Shown here: positions 46,464 to 55,154 of the stretch, in pieces
Layout: each line of letters begins with the position of its first letter
Position numbering within the stretch: position 1 is the first letter of the stretch
Source of the DNA: Nitrospira sp.
GTDB lineage: Bacteria; Nitrospirota; Nitrospiria; Nitrospirales; Nitrospiraceae
DNA: 64,000 nucleotides
Assembly (NCBI GenBank): GCA_029194675.1
Contig: JARFXP010000001.1
Coordinates: 124,001 to 188,000 of the forward strand
Direction: 5' to 3'
Made by a program: the position numbers and the translations under genes
Notes under the pieces: generated by a model
The model's input: the letters and a program-made list of their open reading frames with translations, nothing else
What the model was told of the DNA's origin: nothing
Database searches by the model: none

Positions 46464-47294
46464 CTACTGCCTGGCGCCAAACTGGTGAGAAAATAGACGT
46501 TGCCGTCTGGACGACCCACGGAGCGAGGCAAAAAGGTGGCCGCGGAACAGCAAAATTGCCATGGCCATCGGCGGAGTCAGGAGTAGAAGAATAAACCCTT
46601 GCCCTTCGGAATCCAAGCCCACGTAGGATAACCACCCCCCGATCGCCGTGAGCGGCAGCATGAGGATTTGGAAAAAGTCGAGGCCCGCTCCCCGACCCAC
46701 ACGGCCGGAAAGCACAAAAAATTCCTGCAACCCGCTCGGTGAAAGCACCACCGGCAAGATGAGAATCGCGAACGGGAGGAACCACTCGACCCAATGCTCC
46801 AACACAAACTCATAGGAGGTCTTGAACACGTTCAGCGTTGAATCATGGCGGACTTGATAAATCACCTCCGGCGCCGGATTCAAGAGAATGAAGACCAGAA
46901 GCAGAAACGCCGACAAGAGAAACTGTCCATATGGATTCGCTTGCATCCCCATATCGAGCAGCATCGTCGGCAGCCACAGCACGAATCCCACGCCGATCAC
47001 GTCCCAGAAATAATGCCCAAAACTCTCGGTCACATCCCTGAATTGAATGGACCTCGCCCCACTGAGAGACTGCTCGATCAGCCGGAGAGTCGCGCCCACC
47101 AACAATGCGTTGACGATGCCGAGTATGAACCCGCCTCCTATTCCCAATGGAGCGGCGATCCGTGACGTTCCCAAAAACAGGAAGGCGAATGCGATGAGAG
47201 CCACTATGGTCACCCAACTTCGAGCGAACGAACGCCATGTCGCATACAGGACATGCCGATACAGCTGAAGCGTGGCTGAAACAAGGTTGCCCAT
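46464..47294 (-). CDS. Polytopic membrane protein, unknown function
   Basis: 276 residues from ATG 47294; a TTG at 47333 would add 13 residues without a better site. Six or so membrane segments (SWVTIVALIAFAFLFLG, GGFILGIVNALLVGATL, FLLSAFLLLVFILLNPAPEV, FLPFAILILPVVL, GFILLLLTPPMAMAILLFRG). The pattern resembles bacterial glycerophosphoryl-diester or YciC-like membrane proteins but no motif decides. Divergent from clpB. Confidence 0.55.
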   Translation of the reverse strand: MGNLVSATLQLYRHVLYATWRSFARSWVTIVALIAFAFLFLGTSRIAAPLGIGGGFILGIVNALLVGATLRLIEQSLSGARSIQFRDVTESFGHYFWDVIGVGFVLWLPTMLLDMGMQANPYGQFLLSAFLLLVFILLNPAPEVIYQVRHDSTLNVFKTSYEFVLEHWVEWFLPFAILILPVVLSPSGLQEFFVLSGRVGRGAGLDFFQILMLPLTAIGGWLSYVGLDSEGQGFILLLLTPPMAMAILLFRGHLFASLRGSSRRQRLFSHQFGARQ

Positions 47295-47381
47295 GCCGGT
47301 GCGTACCCTAATCGGGATTGAGCAAGAGGTCAAGAACTAGTCGCGCATGGAAACGGAAAAACGGATTCTATGGATTCTTGG

Positions 47382-47410
47382 TTGACTTGCCCCGACCTGA
47401 TGATTATCAC
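47382..47410 (+). promoter_or_regulatory. Candidate promoter of clpB
   Basis: TTGACT (47382-47387) and TATCAC (47405-47410) are 17 bp apart, and the start codon is 40 bp further on. No CIRCE inverted repeat was seen. A sigma-32-like pattern (CTTG..CCCC) is only weakly matched. Confidence 0.35.
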
Positions 47411-47450
47411 ATGCTGCATCAACACATACTCTTTTCAGGAGTGAGTCATC

Positions 47451-50066
47451 ATGGATGTGAACCGAATGACGATCAAGTTGCAAGAGGCACTCCAGTCCGC
47501 CTCTGCGCATGCGCAGCGAAGAAGCCATCAGGGCATCGATGTCGAGCACCTCCTGTTGGCGCTGCTCGACCAAGAAGGTGGAACGACTCCTGCGCTGCTC
47601 GAAGGGGCCGGTCTTGCCCTGCCTGCGGTTCGGCAAGCGGTCGAACAAGCCTTGGCAAAGCTGCCGCAAGTGCAAGGCTCCGGGGCTGCTCCCGGCCAAA
47701 TGCACATCGCCACCCGCCTGACCCAGGCCCTCAATCGTGCAGAGGACGAACAGAAATCCCTCAAGGACGATTTTCTCAGCGTCGAGCATGTGCTGTTGGC
47801 CATGGTTCAGGAAGGAGGAGTGCTCAAGAAACTGGGACTCACCAGGGACCGTCTCTTGTCCGGATTGCAACAGGTGCGCGGCAATCAGCGTGTCACCAGT
47901 CAGGATCCAGAAAGTACCTATCAGTCGCTGGTGAAATACGGACGTGATCTGACCCAATTGGCGGGACAAGGCAAGCTCGACCCCGTCATTGGTCGCGACG
48001 ACGAAATTAGGCGTGTGATTCAGATTCTCTCCCGTCGAACGAAGAACAACCCTGTGCTCATCGGCGAACCGGGGGTCGGAAAAACCGCGATCGTGGAAGG
48101 ACTGGCGATTCGTATCGTCAAAGGGGATGTTCCCGAAGGTCTCAAACAGAAGAAGCTCTTCGCGTTGGACATGGGCTCACTTGTCGCTGGGGCCAAATTT
48201 CGAGGCGAGTTCGAGGAGCGACTCAAAGCCGTGCTCAAGGAGATTCAATCCTCCCAAGGTCAAATTCTGCTGTTCATCGATGAATTGCATACGGTGGTCG
48301 GTGCCGGAGCGGCTGAAGGCGCGATGGACGCGGCCAATCTGTTGAAACCGATGCTGGCGAGGGGCGAATTGCACCTCATCGGCGCCACGACGCTCGACGA
48401 GTACCGGAAACACATCGAAAAAGATGCCGCTTTGGAACGTCGCTTCCAGACGGTCCTGGTCGACCAGCCGTCCGTGGAGAACACCATTTCCATTTTGCGC
48501 GGCCTCAAAGAGCGGTATGAGGTCCACCATGGCGTGCGGATCAAGGACAGCGCACTGGTCGCGGCGGCGAAATTGTCGCATCGATACATTTCCGATCGGT
48601 TTCTTCCGGATAAAGCCATCGACTTGGTCGATGAGGCCGCCGCGCGGCTCAGGACCGAAATCGACAGCCTTCCGGCTGAGCTGGATGAAGTTTCACGCAA
48701 GGTGCTCCAGCTGGAAATTGAGCGGGAAGCCTTGAAAAAAGAAACGGATCCGGCGAGCACCGCCCGCTTGGCCGCTATCGAGACCGAGCTGAACGAAAAG
48801 CAACGCGACCTGCAGACCCTGAAAACCAGATGGGAATCTGAAAAGACCTCGGTCTCACGCCTTCGCAAAACCCGTGAGGCGATCGAAGACGTCAAACTGA
48901 AGATCGATCAAGCCGAGCGGGCCTATGACCTCAATCGGGTGGCTGAACTGCGGTACGGAGAGCTGCCTCGGCTTGAGCGGGAATTGGAGCTGGAACAACA
49001 GCAGTTAGGGAAGAAACAGGACGAGACAAAACTGCTGAAGGAAGAGGTTGATGAAGACGAGATTGCCGCCGTGGTCAGTCGGTGGACCGGTATTCCCGTC
49101 TCTCGTTTGCTCGAAGGGGAAACCGACAAACTGTTGAAACTCGAGGAACTGTTGCATCAACGTGTCGTAGGACAAGATGAAGCCGTTCGAGCCGTCGCAG
49201 ACGCCGTGCTTCGTGCCCGGTCTGGTATCAAAGATCCCAATCGTCCGATCGGTTCATTTCTGTTCCTCGGCCCAACCGGGGTCGGGAAAACAGAATTGGC
49301 CCGTGCGCTGGCCGCAATTCTGTTCGACGACGAAGGAAATCTGATCAGAATCGACATGTCTGAATATATGGAAAAGCACACGGTCGCCCGCCTCATCGGC
49401 GCGCCTCCCGGCTACATCGGCTACGAAGAAGGCGGTCAACTCACCGAAGCCGTTCGACGGCGCCCATTCTCGGTGATCCTGTTCGATGAGATCGAAAAGG
49501 CGCACCACGATGTCTTCAATGTCTTGTTGCAAGTGCTGGACGATGGGCGACTGACCGATTCACAAGGCCGCACGGTCGATTTCAAGAACACCGTGTTGAT
49601 CATGACCTCCAATATCGGCAGCCCGCACATTCTCGAAGCGCAACAACGAGGCGCATCGTATGAGCAGGTCAGAACGGTCGTCATGGGCGAACTGCGTCAA
49701 CATTTTCGCCCAGAGTTCTTGAACCGGGTCGATGAACTCGTGGTGTTTCACCCCCTCGGCACCGAGCACTTGATCAAGATCGTGGAAATTCAGCTGGAGC
49801 GTCTCCGCAATCGATTGGCCGAACGGCGGATTACCCTGACACTCACCCCTGACGCGATCAGTCACCTGGGCGAACGCGGCTATGACCCGGTCTACGGCGC
49901 ACGACCGCTCAAGCGCCTCATTCAGCAGGAATTGGAAACACCGATCGCGAGGTTGCTGGTGAAGGGAGAGTTGCGGGATGGTGAGACGGCGTCGGTGGAT
50001 ATGAAAAACGGAGACCTGATCGTGGTGCCGACGACGACCGAGCCGGCGGCTTCGCCTAACCGATAG
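47451..50066 (+). CDS. clpB: ATP-dependent disaggregase ClpB
   Basis: 871 residues, standard length. AGGAG lies nine bases upstream of the ATG. Clp N-domain residues 1-145. First AAA+ module with Walker A GEPGVGKT near 204 and [12 protein letters not shown]. Middle coiled-coil domain about 400-530, which binds DnaK and marks ClpB rather than ClpA/C. Second AAA+ module with Walker A GPTGVGKT near 606, then the D2-small domain ([19 protein letters not shown]). It threads aggregated proteins through its central pore together with DnaK/DnaJ/GrpE. The end overlaps the convergent downstream gene by 11 bp. Confidence 0.97.
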   Translation: MDVNRMTIKLQEALQSASAHAQRRSHQGIDVEHLLLALLDQEGGTTPALLEGAGLALPAVRQAVEQALAKLPQVQGSGAAPGQMHIATRLTQALNRAEDEQKSLKDDFLSVEHVLLAMVQEGGVLKKLGLTRDRLLSGLQQVRGNQRVTSQDPESTYQSLVKYGRDLTQLAGQGKLDPVIGRDDEIRRVIQILSRRTKNNPVLIGEPGVGKTAIVEGLAIRIVKGDVPEGLKQKKLFALDMGSLVAGAKFRGEFEERLKAVLKEIQSSQGQILLFIDELHTVVGAGAAEGAMDAANLLKPMLARGELHLIGATTLDEYRKHIEKDAALERRFQTVLVDQPSVENTISILRGLKERYEVHHGVRIKDSALVAAAKLSHRYISDRFLPDKAIDLVDEAAARLRTEIDSLPAELDEVSRKVLQLEIEREALKKETDPASTARLAAIETELNEKQRDLQTLKTRWESEKTSVSRLRKTREAIEDVKLKIDQAERAYDLNRVAELRYGELPRLERELELEQQQLGKKQDETKLLKEEVDEDEIAAVVSRWTGIPVSRLLEGETDKLLKLEELLHQRVVGQDEAVRAVADAVLRARSGIKDPNRPIGSFLFLGPTGVGKTELARALAAILFDDEGNLIRIDMSEYMEKHTVARLIGAPPGYIGYEEGGQLTEAVRRRPFSVILFDEIEKAHHDVFNVLLQVLDDGRLTDSQGRTVDFKNTVLIMTSNIGSPHILEAQQRGASYEQVRTVVMGELRQHFRPEFLNRVDELVVFHPLGTEHLIKIVEIQLERLRNRLAERRITLTLTPDAISHLGERGYDPVYGARPLKRLIQQELETPIARLLVKGELRDGETASVDMKNGDLIVVPTTTEPAASPNR

Positions 50067-50481
50067 ACACAGCGCCTCCGTCGGTGTCTTGAGTAAGCCC
50101 GCTCTTCTGCTGCTTCTCAAGCTTCCACTCCGTCGGCGAGACGTGCAGCAGGCGGCCTTTCATCGTGTGAAACTCTCCTCGCGACAAAGAAATTACGTCG
50201 GAGGCCTTCACTTCGACATGGAGAAGAATTTTACCGGACTCGGTTTCTTTCATTGCCACGCTTTGGTTCGTCTTCGTCAATTCATAGGCGCGCCGTTCAT
50301 TGAACATCATGGTGCTGTCCACCACCTTCGCCAGCATTCGGCCGTTCGCGTCAAACAGCGCAAAAGTCACCAGGAGATCCCCGGTTGAAGGATGTCGGGC
50401 CAGTTGGACTTGCGGCACACCTTCGACTTCGATGGTGCCGTTAGAATTGCGGTAGAGATTGGAGCCGATTTCGATATCCAT
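50056..50481 (-). CDS. Conserved hypothetical protein, beta-rich
   Basis: 141 residues ([20 protein letters not shown]...). Alternating strands ([36 protein letters not shown]) and no cysteine, signal or membrane segment. Reads like a small beta-barrel or beta-sandwich. The C-terminal end overlaps the clpB end on the opposite strand. Function unknown. Confidence 0.55.
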   Translation of the reverse strand: MDIEIGSNLYRNSNGTIEVEGVPQVQLARHPSTGDLLVTFALFDANGRMLAKVVDSTMMFNERRAYELTKTNQSVAMKETESGKILLHVEVKASDVISLSRGEFHTMKGRLLHVSPTEWKLEKQQKSGLTQDTDGGAVSIG

Positions 50482-50570
50482 GTTCCTTGCGCCTCAATGT
50501 AGTAGTCCTTCAGCCGTCCTTTGTATCCCTGAAGCTCCCTCATTTTCAATCCTATCCCACAACAATCTTT

Positions 50571-50708
50571 CTAGCAGACTGCGGAAAAACTCGATTTGCG
50601 TGCTTCGACAGGCTCAGCACGAACGGAAAGCTCAGTATATTCAATGACCGCTCCGTTCGTCCTGAGGCTCTCGAAGGATGAACGGAGGGGTTTTCCGCAG
50701 CCCGCTAG
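50571..50708. mobile_element. MITE-like repeat with imperfect terminal inverted repeats
   Basis: 138 bp. Left end ctagcagactgcggaaaaac and the complement of the right end ctagcgggctgcggaaaacc match at 17 of 20. The interior contains tgcttcgacaggctcagcac followed by an inverted, diverged counterpart, as in folded non-autonomous elements. No coding capacity. Confidence 0.7.
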
Positions 50709-50777
50709 ACGGAGTCGGTAGCTTGTGATCAGAGTGGTGCTTTGTTAGACTCGCCCTCAGCCGAAGCGAGGCAAACT

Positions 50778-51350
50778 ATGGCTGCTCCCGCCGTACACAT
50801 AAAGCGCTGGACCCGCCGGGAATACGACCGTATGGCCGAGGTGGGGATTTTCAGTCAGGATGATCGCGTCCAATTAATTGAGGGTGATATCCTCACGATG
50901 ACTCCCCAAAACAGTCCACATGCATCAGCCATCGGAAAAACAGAACGGGCACTCGAACGTCTCTTCGGATCGAACGTTTGGGTGCGAGTGCAAATGCCGC
51001 TCATCGTCGACCCTGATTCAGAACCGGAGCCGGACCTGGCGGTCGTTCCTGGAACGCCTGACGACTACCGCGACGAACACCCACGGTCGGCGTTGCTTGT
51101 CGTCGAAGTGTCCGATACCACCATTTCATTGGACCGAGACCGCAAGCGCGCCATCTACGCACGCGCAAGTATCCCAGACTACTGGATCGTCAACCTCGCC
51201 GAGCGTTGTCTGGAAGTGTACCGAGATCCGGTGGCTGTTCCCGGTCAAGCAAGTGTGTACCGCTCATCCCAGCAGCTCACTCTTTCCGACAGCATTGCTC
51301 CACTGGCCGCCACCACAACCACAGTCGCCGTCGCGGATTTGCTCCCGTAA
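50778..51350 (+). CDS. Uma2-family (DUF820) PD-(D/E)XK nuclease-like protein
   Basis: 190 residues from ATG 50778, with GCGAGGC upstream. Family marks: KRWTRREYDRMAEVGIF, VQLIEGDILTMTP, SEPEPDLAVV (the catalytic PD), SALLVVEVSDTTISLDRDRK (the ExK-like part) and IPDYWIVNLAERCLEVYRDP. Uma2 proteins are putative restriction-like nucleases, multiplied in cyanobacteria and environmental phyla, biological role unknown. Stands alone, next to a MITE-like element. Confidence 0.85.
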   Translation: MAAPAVHIKRWTRREYDRMAEVGIFSQDDRVQLIEGDILTMTPQNSPHASAIGKTERALERLFGSNVWVRVQMPLIVDPDSEPEPDLAVVPGTPDDYRDEHPRSALLVVEVSDTTISLDRDRKRAIYARASIPDYWIVNLAERCLEVYRDPVAVPGQASVYRSSQQLTLSDSIAPLAATTTTVAVADLLP

Positions 51351-51543
51351 GGTCAAGCGATAGGCTTGCAGGTTTTTTGAACCTGATCGTTTCAATCATT
51401 TGACATCCGTTCGTCACCTCCACCCCTACGCAAGGGACACTCTTCGCAACATGATCTTGAACCGCAGCAAGGGAAAACCTCCTTCGCAAAACGGAATCAA
51501 CGCCGTCTCATAAGCAGAATTCACCCGAGGGCGGTACCATCCC

Positions 51544-52263
51544 TCACTCCTTCGGCGGCGTACAGTTGGATCCGCCTCGCTCCTGGCACAGTCGATACCG
51601 CACCTGCTCCGCCCAGAATGCTAAGGTCTGATGCACATCGTCCCAAGAGTCGAAGGAATGAGCATCCAGATGCCTCTTGCCGACCCGGCGGTCGGCGGAA
51701 GCGCCAAGGACTTCACCCGTTTGAGCATCCACAATCTTCCCCTCGATGCTGGCTTCTCCGACAAAGAGAGGCTTTCCGGTCCCGAGGTCCTTCAGGAACG
51801 AGGCAAGGGCGACGTAATTCATCGGAGCGGGGATCGTGGAGACGGCGCGCAGGACGACATAGGACTGATCAGCCCGCGTGATGGCCGCTTGAATACGCAG
51901 AGTATTCGGCCCCGGCACCGAAACCATCTCGTAATCTTTCGACAAACTCTCGTACATCAGGCCGTACAACATGTCGGCCACCGCCTGGAGCTCCTTCTGT
52001 GGAGCGGTCTTATGCTCCGCAGCCGGCGGCCCCCACATGGTAACCGGTTCCAAGAGCAGCTTCTTGTATGTGCCGCGTGGGATGAGGGCCACGCGCGGAC
52101 TCTTGTACACCAGGAGCGCCTCTCCCTCCTTGCCTTTCTGCATCAGTGGGTACAGATCGCCAAGAAAGCCGGATCTTTCCATCGACCTCCCTTGCTTGGT
52201 CGACGCACACCCGACCAGCAGGGCCACCATGATGAGCAATGCGACACGGGACAATGCAACCAT
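51544..52263 (-). CDS. DUF3313-like outer-membrane lipoprotein
   Basis: 239 residues from ATG 52263, chosen for its strong AAGGAGGTG site; the frame extends further upstream into unrelated remnants. Signal peptide with lipobox LLVGCAS. The mature protein (YLMQ-like stretch FLGDLYPLMQKGKEGEALLV; KKLLLEPVTMWGPP; LRIQAAITRADQSYVVLRAV) follows the DUF3313 pattern of secreted lipoproteins. Function unknown; likely outer-membrane facing the periplasm. Confidence 0.75.
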   Translation of the reverse strand: MVALSRVALLIMVALLVGCASTKQGRSMERSGFLGDLYPLMQKGKEGEALLVYKSPRVALIPRGTYKKLLLEPVTMWGPPAAEHKTAPQKELQAVADMLYGLMYESLSKDYEMVSVPGPNTLRIQAAITRADQSYVVLRAVSTIPAPMNYVALASFLKDLGTGKPLFVGEASIEGKIVDAQTGEVLGASADRRVGKRHLDAHSFDSWDDVHQTLAFWAEQVRYRLCQERGGSNCTPPKE

Positions 52264-52613
52264 CGGACACCTCCTTAACAATGACGATGATCCTGTGCAA
52301 TGTTTTCTGCCGACGCAGTGGGATAATCTTTCTGTGAAACGCTCCTCCCCCTTACGCCGGTGACGACGGTGTCGGCAACGCGGCGGCGGCTGGAGCCGGC
52401 GTGCCGTCGATCCAAAAAGAATGACCCGCTCTGCTCCATAGTCCTGACGCAACCGATCGACAATGGTCTTCAGTCGGCTTCCGTCTACTCCTGCAGATAC
52501 CGGTGTAGCCATGCTCCCTCATCGACCGCCACAAACTCGCCGAAGCCGAAGTGGCTCGACCAGCTCAACGCGGTAGGACCATTCACGGGAGTGCCAAAGG
52601 TCAACGTGGCGCC
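52264..52613. other. Scarred region between the lipoprotein and the cas3 fragment
   Basis: Holds the nucleotidyltransferase remnant on the minus strand. On the plus strand a frame ending at 52686 (KWLDQLNAVGPFTGVPKVNV and onward to ADVRRD) has codon use that looks coding but no start or family I can name. Probably fused fragments of several lost genes. Confidence 0.35.
52303..52512 (-). pseudogene. Fragment of an MNT-type nucleotidyltransferase
   Basis: Starts MATPVSAGVDGSRLKTIVDR and reaches GAERVILFGSTAR, the first half of the nucleotidyltransferase motif, but the expected SDIDL catalytic part is replaced by an Arg/His-rich frame-shifted stretch before GEERFTERLSHC resumes. The frame then runs into the lipoprotein gene. 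A decayed remnant. Confidence 0.5.
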
Positions 52614-53576
52614 TCAGAACAACACCGGACGCATCGAGGCCAGCCTTTCTGATGCCGGCATTGTAGCGGATGTGCGGAGGGATTGACAGAACAGGCGCAG
52701 GCCCCACGAGAAGTAAAAGTAGATTTGGATAGCATTACTGAATCGAGTGTTGCTTCCCAGACAAAGGTATCCGACCCCTTTACTTCTTTCCGGATGCAGC
52801 TTAAGCGCTTTCTTCGCCTTCTGCCGACGCCACACATGATGGATCGATTTAGTCGGCGGATCAGGAATAACGCCTGGTGGATTCTTTTCATCAACGGTTA
52901 GTTCAAACGATTTCTTTCGCTGCTCATCCGTTTCATCTTCACGTAATGTTGCAGTCATCTCCATCACACTGAGCTTGGCCCAAGGCATTTGTTCCGATCG
53001 CTCGCCTTCCCTTTGTTCCTTTTCAATCGCGACGAGCAAACTCTGAAAGGCAGGTTCCAAATGGGCCTCGTCATGCACGAGCAGTACATCCTGTCCAAGA
53101 AACCCAGCATGCAGCGGCTTTGACTTGAATCCAATCCCATAGCCGTTGAAGAGCAGCCGGCTTCCGATCATGTCCACCGTGCCGCAGATCACCGCTGGTC
53201 GAGAAGGATCAGCCGACCATTCCCGGTTGTCAGCAAACTGACCGCGCAAGGTACTGATCGCCAGCTGCTGAGCATGAACCGGTACATTCTTCAGCTTCGG
53301 CAAGTTTCTGCGGATTTTCTCGACTTCACTGGTCGTCTGATCAACCACAGTCCGCCGGTTTACGACATAGACCAGGCGGCGTGGCATTTTCTCAGGCTGG
53401 TTCATCAGGGCAATGAGCCATATGGCGATGACTGATGTCTTGCCTAAGCCGGTCGGCAAGTTGCACGAAGAGGGAAACTTTCCATCACTAAACCACTTCT
53501 CGTACAGCTCTCTCTGCCAAGGAAACGACCCCCCCGTGTCCGTCAGAATCTTGAAAGCTTCTTCAAATTTGATCAT
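52614..53576 (-). pseudogene. cas3: Truncated Cas3-type helicase (type I-G/U-like), N-terminal part only
   Basis: Starts MIKFEEAFKILTDTGGSFPW. Walker A region CNLPTGLGKTSVIAIWLIAL, VYVVNRRTVVDQ, and the DEAH box in LLVHDEAHLEPAFQSL are clear, followed by MEMTATLREDETDEQRK. This is the opening of the Cas3 helicases of type I-G (formerly I-U) CRISPR systems. Homology ends after KKALKLH, about residue 260 of an expected 700-900; the last 55 residues are unrelated. No other cas gene and no CRISPR array is in the window. A relic. Confidence 0.72.
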
Positions 53577-53707
53577 TCGAGTTCTCCCGTCGGCACATCT
53601 ACCAATTCAGGCAGTGTCGGGGCACAGGCGAAACGAATCTGGAATGGGTAAGGCTCATGGCCTGTCGCTTGCTCGAACCAGCGTACAAATGCGTCTCGAT
53701 TGTTCAT
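53573..53707 (-). pseudogene. Second helicase N-terminal fragment cut off at the Walker A motif
   Basis: 44 codons: MNNRDAFVRWFEQATGHEPY, PFQIRFACAP, then LVDVPTGELE and stop. The layout (aromatic Q-motif-like segment, then .DVPTG) is that of a DEAD/Cas3-type helicase opening, but the GKT of Walker A is missing. The stop overlaps the start of the next fragment (ATGA). Confidence 0.5.
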
Positions 53708-53766
53708 GTGGATTGTCCTATGCTTTGGACTTCATCATCTCCCGCTTCCTGACGCCCCTTGCTCAT

Positions 53767-53973
53767 TCACAGCCTATGTTTTTCATCCGGAGATTCGCCG
53801 TCTCGACTAGGAGTCGAGGCGAGCAATTGAGTAATGTCCTCCATTTCCTCGATGGCCAGTAGAATCTGTTCCAGCGGCAATTGCGCCCAGCGGCGTAGTT
53901 GTTCACGGCGCGCGCCTTCGAAGGTGGTCAGGCGCCAGTCGAATTCTGGTGTGTGTGATTCATTGTCCGGCAT
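53767..53973 (-). CDS. Small protein paired with a nucleotidyltransferase
   Basis: 68 residues (MPDNESHTPEFDWRLTTFEG..., then LPLEQILLAIEEMEDITQLL). Acidic, helical C-terminal half. Overlaps the preceding nucleotidyltransferase gene by 14 bp, as in two-gene toxin-antitoxin modules. Family resembles short proteins of the form FDWRLTTFEGARREQLRRW seen next to such enzymes. Role inferred from context only. Confidence 0.55.
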   Translation of the reverse strand: MPDNESHTPEFDWRLTTFEGARREQLRRWAQLPLEQILLAIEEMEDITQLLASTPSRDGESPDEKHRL

Positions 53974-54469
53974 CGTCTTCCAACCTCATGCGCAAGTGTT
54001 CGATATCTATCCTATCCTGCTCCCGGCCCGCGACCTCCTTCATCTTGATCAGCGTGGGGATGCTGACAAAACGCACATCAATGGCCCCATACAGAGGTTT
54101 GATCAGCGCGTTGGCATACTCCTCCTCAAACGGGAAGGGTTCCTGCACGAATATATCGATCGATGTCTCCCGGTGACGATCGCTCCAAAGTTGCAACACT
54201 TGCATGTTCTTCTCGCGTATCCAGCCCTCGCGCGTGGCTCGATCGGCAAATTGCTCCGCCGTGACCGGTACCAGTGGTTTGTAGCCAAGTGACGCCAGAG
54301 CGGCAAACGTTCGTTTGATATTGTCCGGTATCAATTGGACAACAAAATCGGCGTCCTTCGTAAAGCGCAGATACCCATGGGCGTTCACCGCAAGCCCACC
54401 GGCGACGAGATACCGCACCCCGGCCTCGTTTAGCGCGCGAACAATGGTTTCAAAACTAGCCAATCTCAC
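53960..54469 (-). CDS. Nucleotidyltransferase (AbiEii/MNT-like)
   Basis: 169 residues from GTG 54469. Core motif YLVAGGLAVNAHGYLRFTKD, then ADFVV gives the GG...DxD arrangement of nucleotidyltransferases, with a later Asp in TSIDIFVQEP. C-terminal helix KMKEVAGREQDRIDIEHLRM is typical of this family. Members often act as toxins that add nucleotides to tRNA or proteins, neutralised by an adjacent small protein. It sits between two small partner genes, one intact and one truncated. Confidence 0.75.
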   Translation of the reverse strand: MRLASFETIVRALNEAGVRYLVAGGLAVNAHGYLRFTKDADFVVQLIPDNIKRTFAALASLGYKPLVPVTAEQFADRATREGWIREKNMQVLQLWSDRHRETSIDIFVQEPFPFEEEYANALIKPLYGAIDVRFVSIPTLIKMKEVAGREQDRIDIEHLRMRLEDDAGQ

Positions 54470-54656
54470 GATGCAACTTCCTTTCCTTCAGCCACATATA
54501 GGCGGCGCATGCTTTGTAGCGCAAAGACCAACCGTTTCCAATAGGGCTAGCGCTAAAAGGCTGGATTTCTTGTGGAGGCCAATCATGCGCTCGGCGCACG
54601 ATTCTAAGGTCGAGCACCTCATCACCGTCCGGTGGCTGAAGAAATAGCTCGCCTTC
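54456..54656 (-). pseudogene. Partner gene of the nucleotidyltransferase, 5' end lost
   Basis: A minus-strand frame reads NEGELFLQPPDGDEVLDLRI, then VRRAHDWPPQEIQPF, SASPIGNGWSLRYKACAAYM and WLKERKLHREIG before its stop at 54456, overlapping the nucleotidyltransferase start by 14 bp. Codon use and the conserved-looking aromatic motifs indicate real coding sequence, but no start codon with a site exists and the frame runs into the end of the next gene. Probably truncated by a rearrangement. Confidence 0.45.
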
Positions 54657-55014
54657 ATTTCTCCATTCCCCCGCCGCCCAACGGTGCGAACGGCACGGCG
54701 GGATTAAATTTGTTCACCGGGTTCAATGGGTTGTCCGGTCGATAGCGATTCACTGGATTGAACGGATTATTTGGGTTGTATTGGTTGATCGGGTTGGTCG
54801 GATTGCCGGGATCGTACCGGTTTACGGGATTGAACGGGTTATCCGGCGCGTAAGCGTTGACGGGATTGAGCGGATTGTCCGGCTGGTACTTTGTGACAGG
54901 GTTGAAGATGTTATAGTCCCGCTCGTAGCGTGGATCGAAGCCTGGCTCGCCGTGGCTGACAGCCGTCCACAGGAGCATCGTGATCACCGCTGTGAATCCT
55001 GTCGCATATCGCAT
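54655..55014 (-). CDS. Secreted protein made of 12-residue Asn-Pro repeats
   Basis: 119 residues from ATG 55014 (GGGAGGTGGCC upstream). Signal peptide MRYATGFTAVITMLLWTAVS, HG. The mature protein is almost wholly six tandem 12-residue units of the form NP[V/I]N.Y.PDNP[F/L], for example NPVNAYAPDNPF and NPVNRYRPDNPL, ending PFAPLGGGGMEK. Extended, proline-rich repeats suggest a periplasmic or surface-exposed spacer. Function unknown. Confidence 0.7.
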   Translation of the reverse strand: MRYATGFTAVITMLLWTAVSHGEPGFDPRYERDYNIFNPVTKYQPDNPLNPVNAYAPDNPFNPVNRYDPGNPTNPINQYNPNNPFNPVNRYRPDNPLNPVNKFNPAVPFAPLGGGGMEK

Positions 55015-55096
55015 GGCCACCTCCCTGTGCAACGTGATCATGCCGCATTGTCACACAGGACTGTGACATCCGAGGTCACTCCTCGAAGAAGGTCGG

Positions 55097-55139
55097 TCTG
55101 GTCTGTCTCGTCTATCTGGTCTCTCTGGTCTGTTTGGTG
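55097..55139. repeat. Low-complexity tctggtctg repeat
   Basis: Units of tctggtctg, tctcgtcta, tctggtctc and tctggtctg in tandem (about 43 bp), between the NP-repeat gene and the WYL gene. Slippage-prone; no function apparent. Confidence 0.6.
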
Positions 55140-55154
55140 AAACAAGTTGGGAGA

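Noticed and set aside
54315..54647. 110-residue plus-strand ORF
   Set aside because: Antisense to the nucleotidyltransferase and its truncated partner, both of which have recognisable motifs.
55097..55139. Possible CRISPR-like array
   Set aside because: Units of about 9 bp with no spacers; simple sequence repeat only. No CRISPR array was found anywhere in the window.
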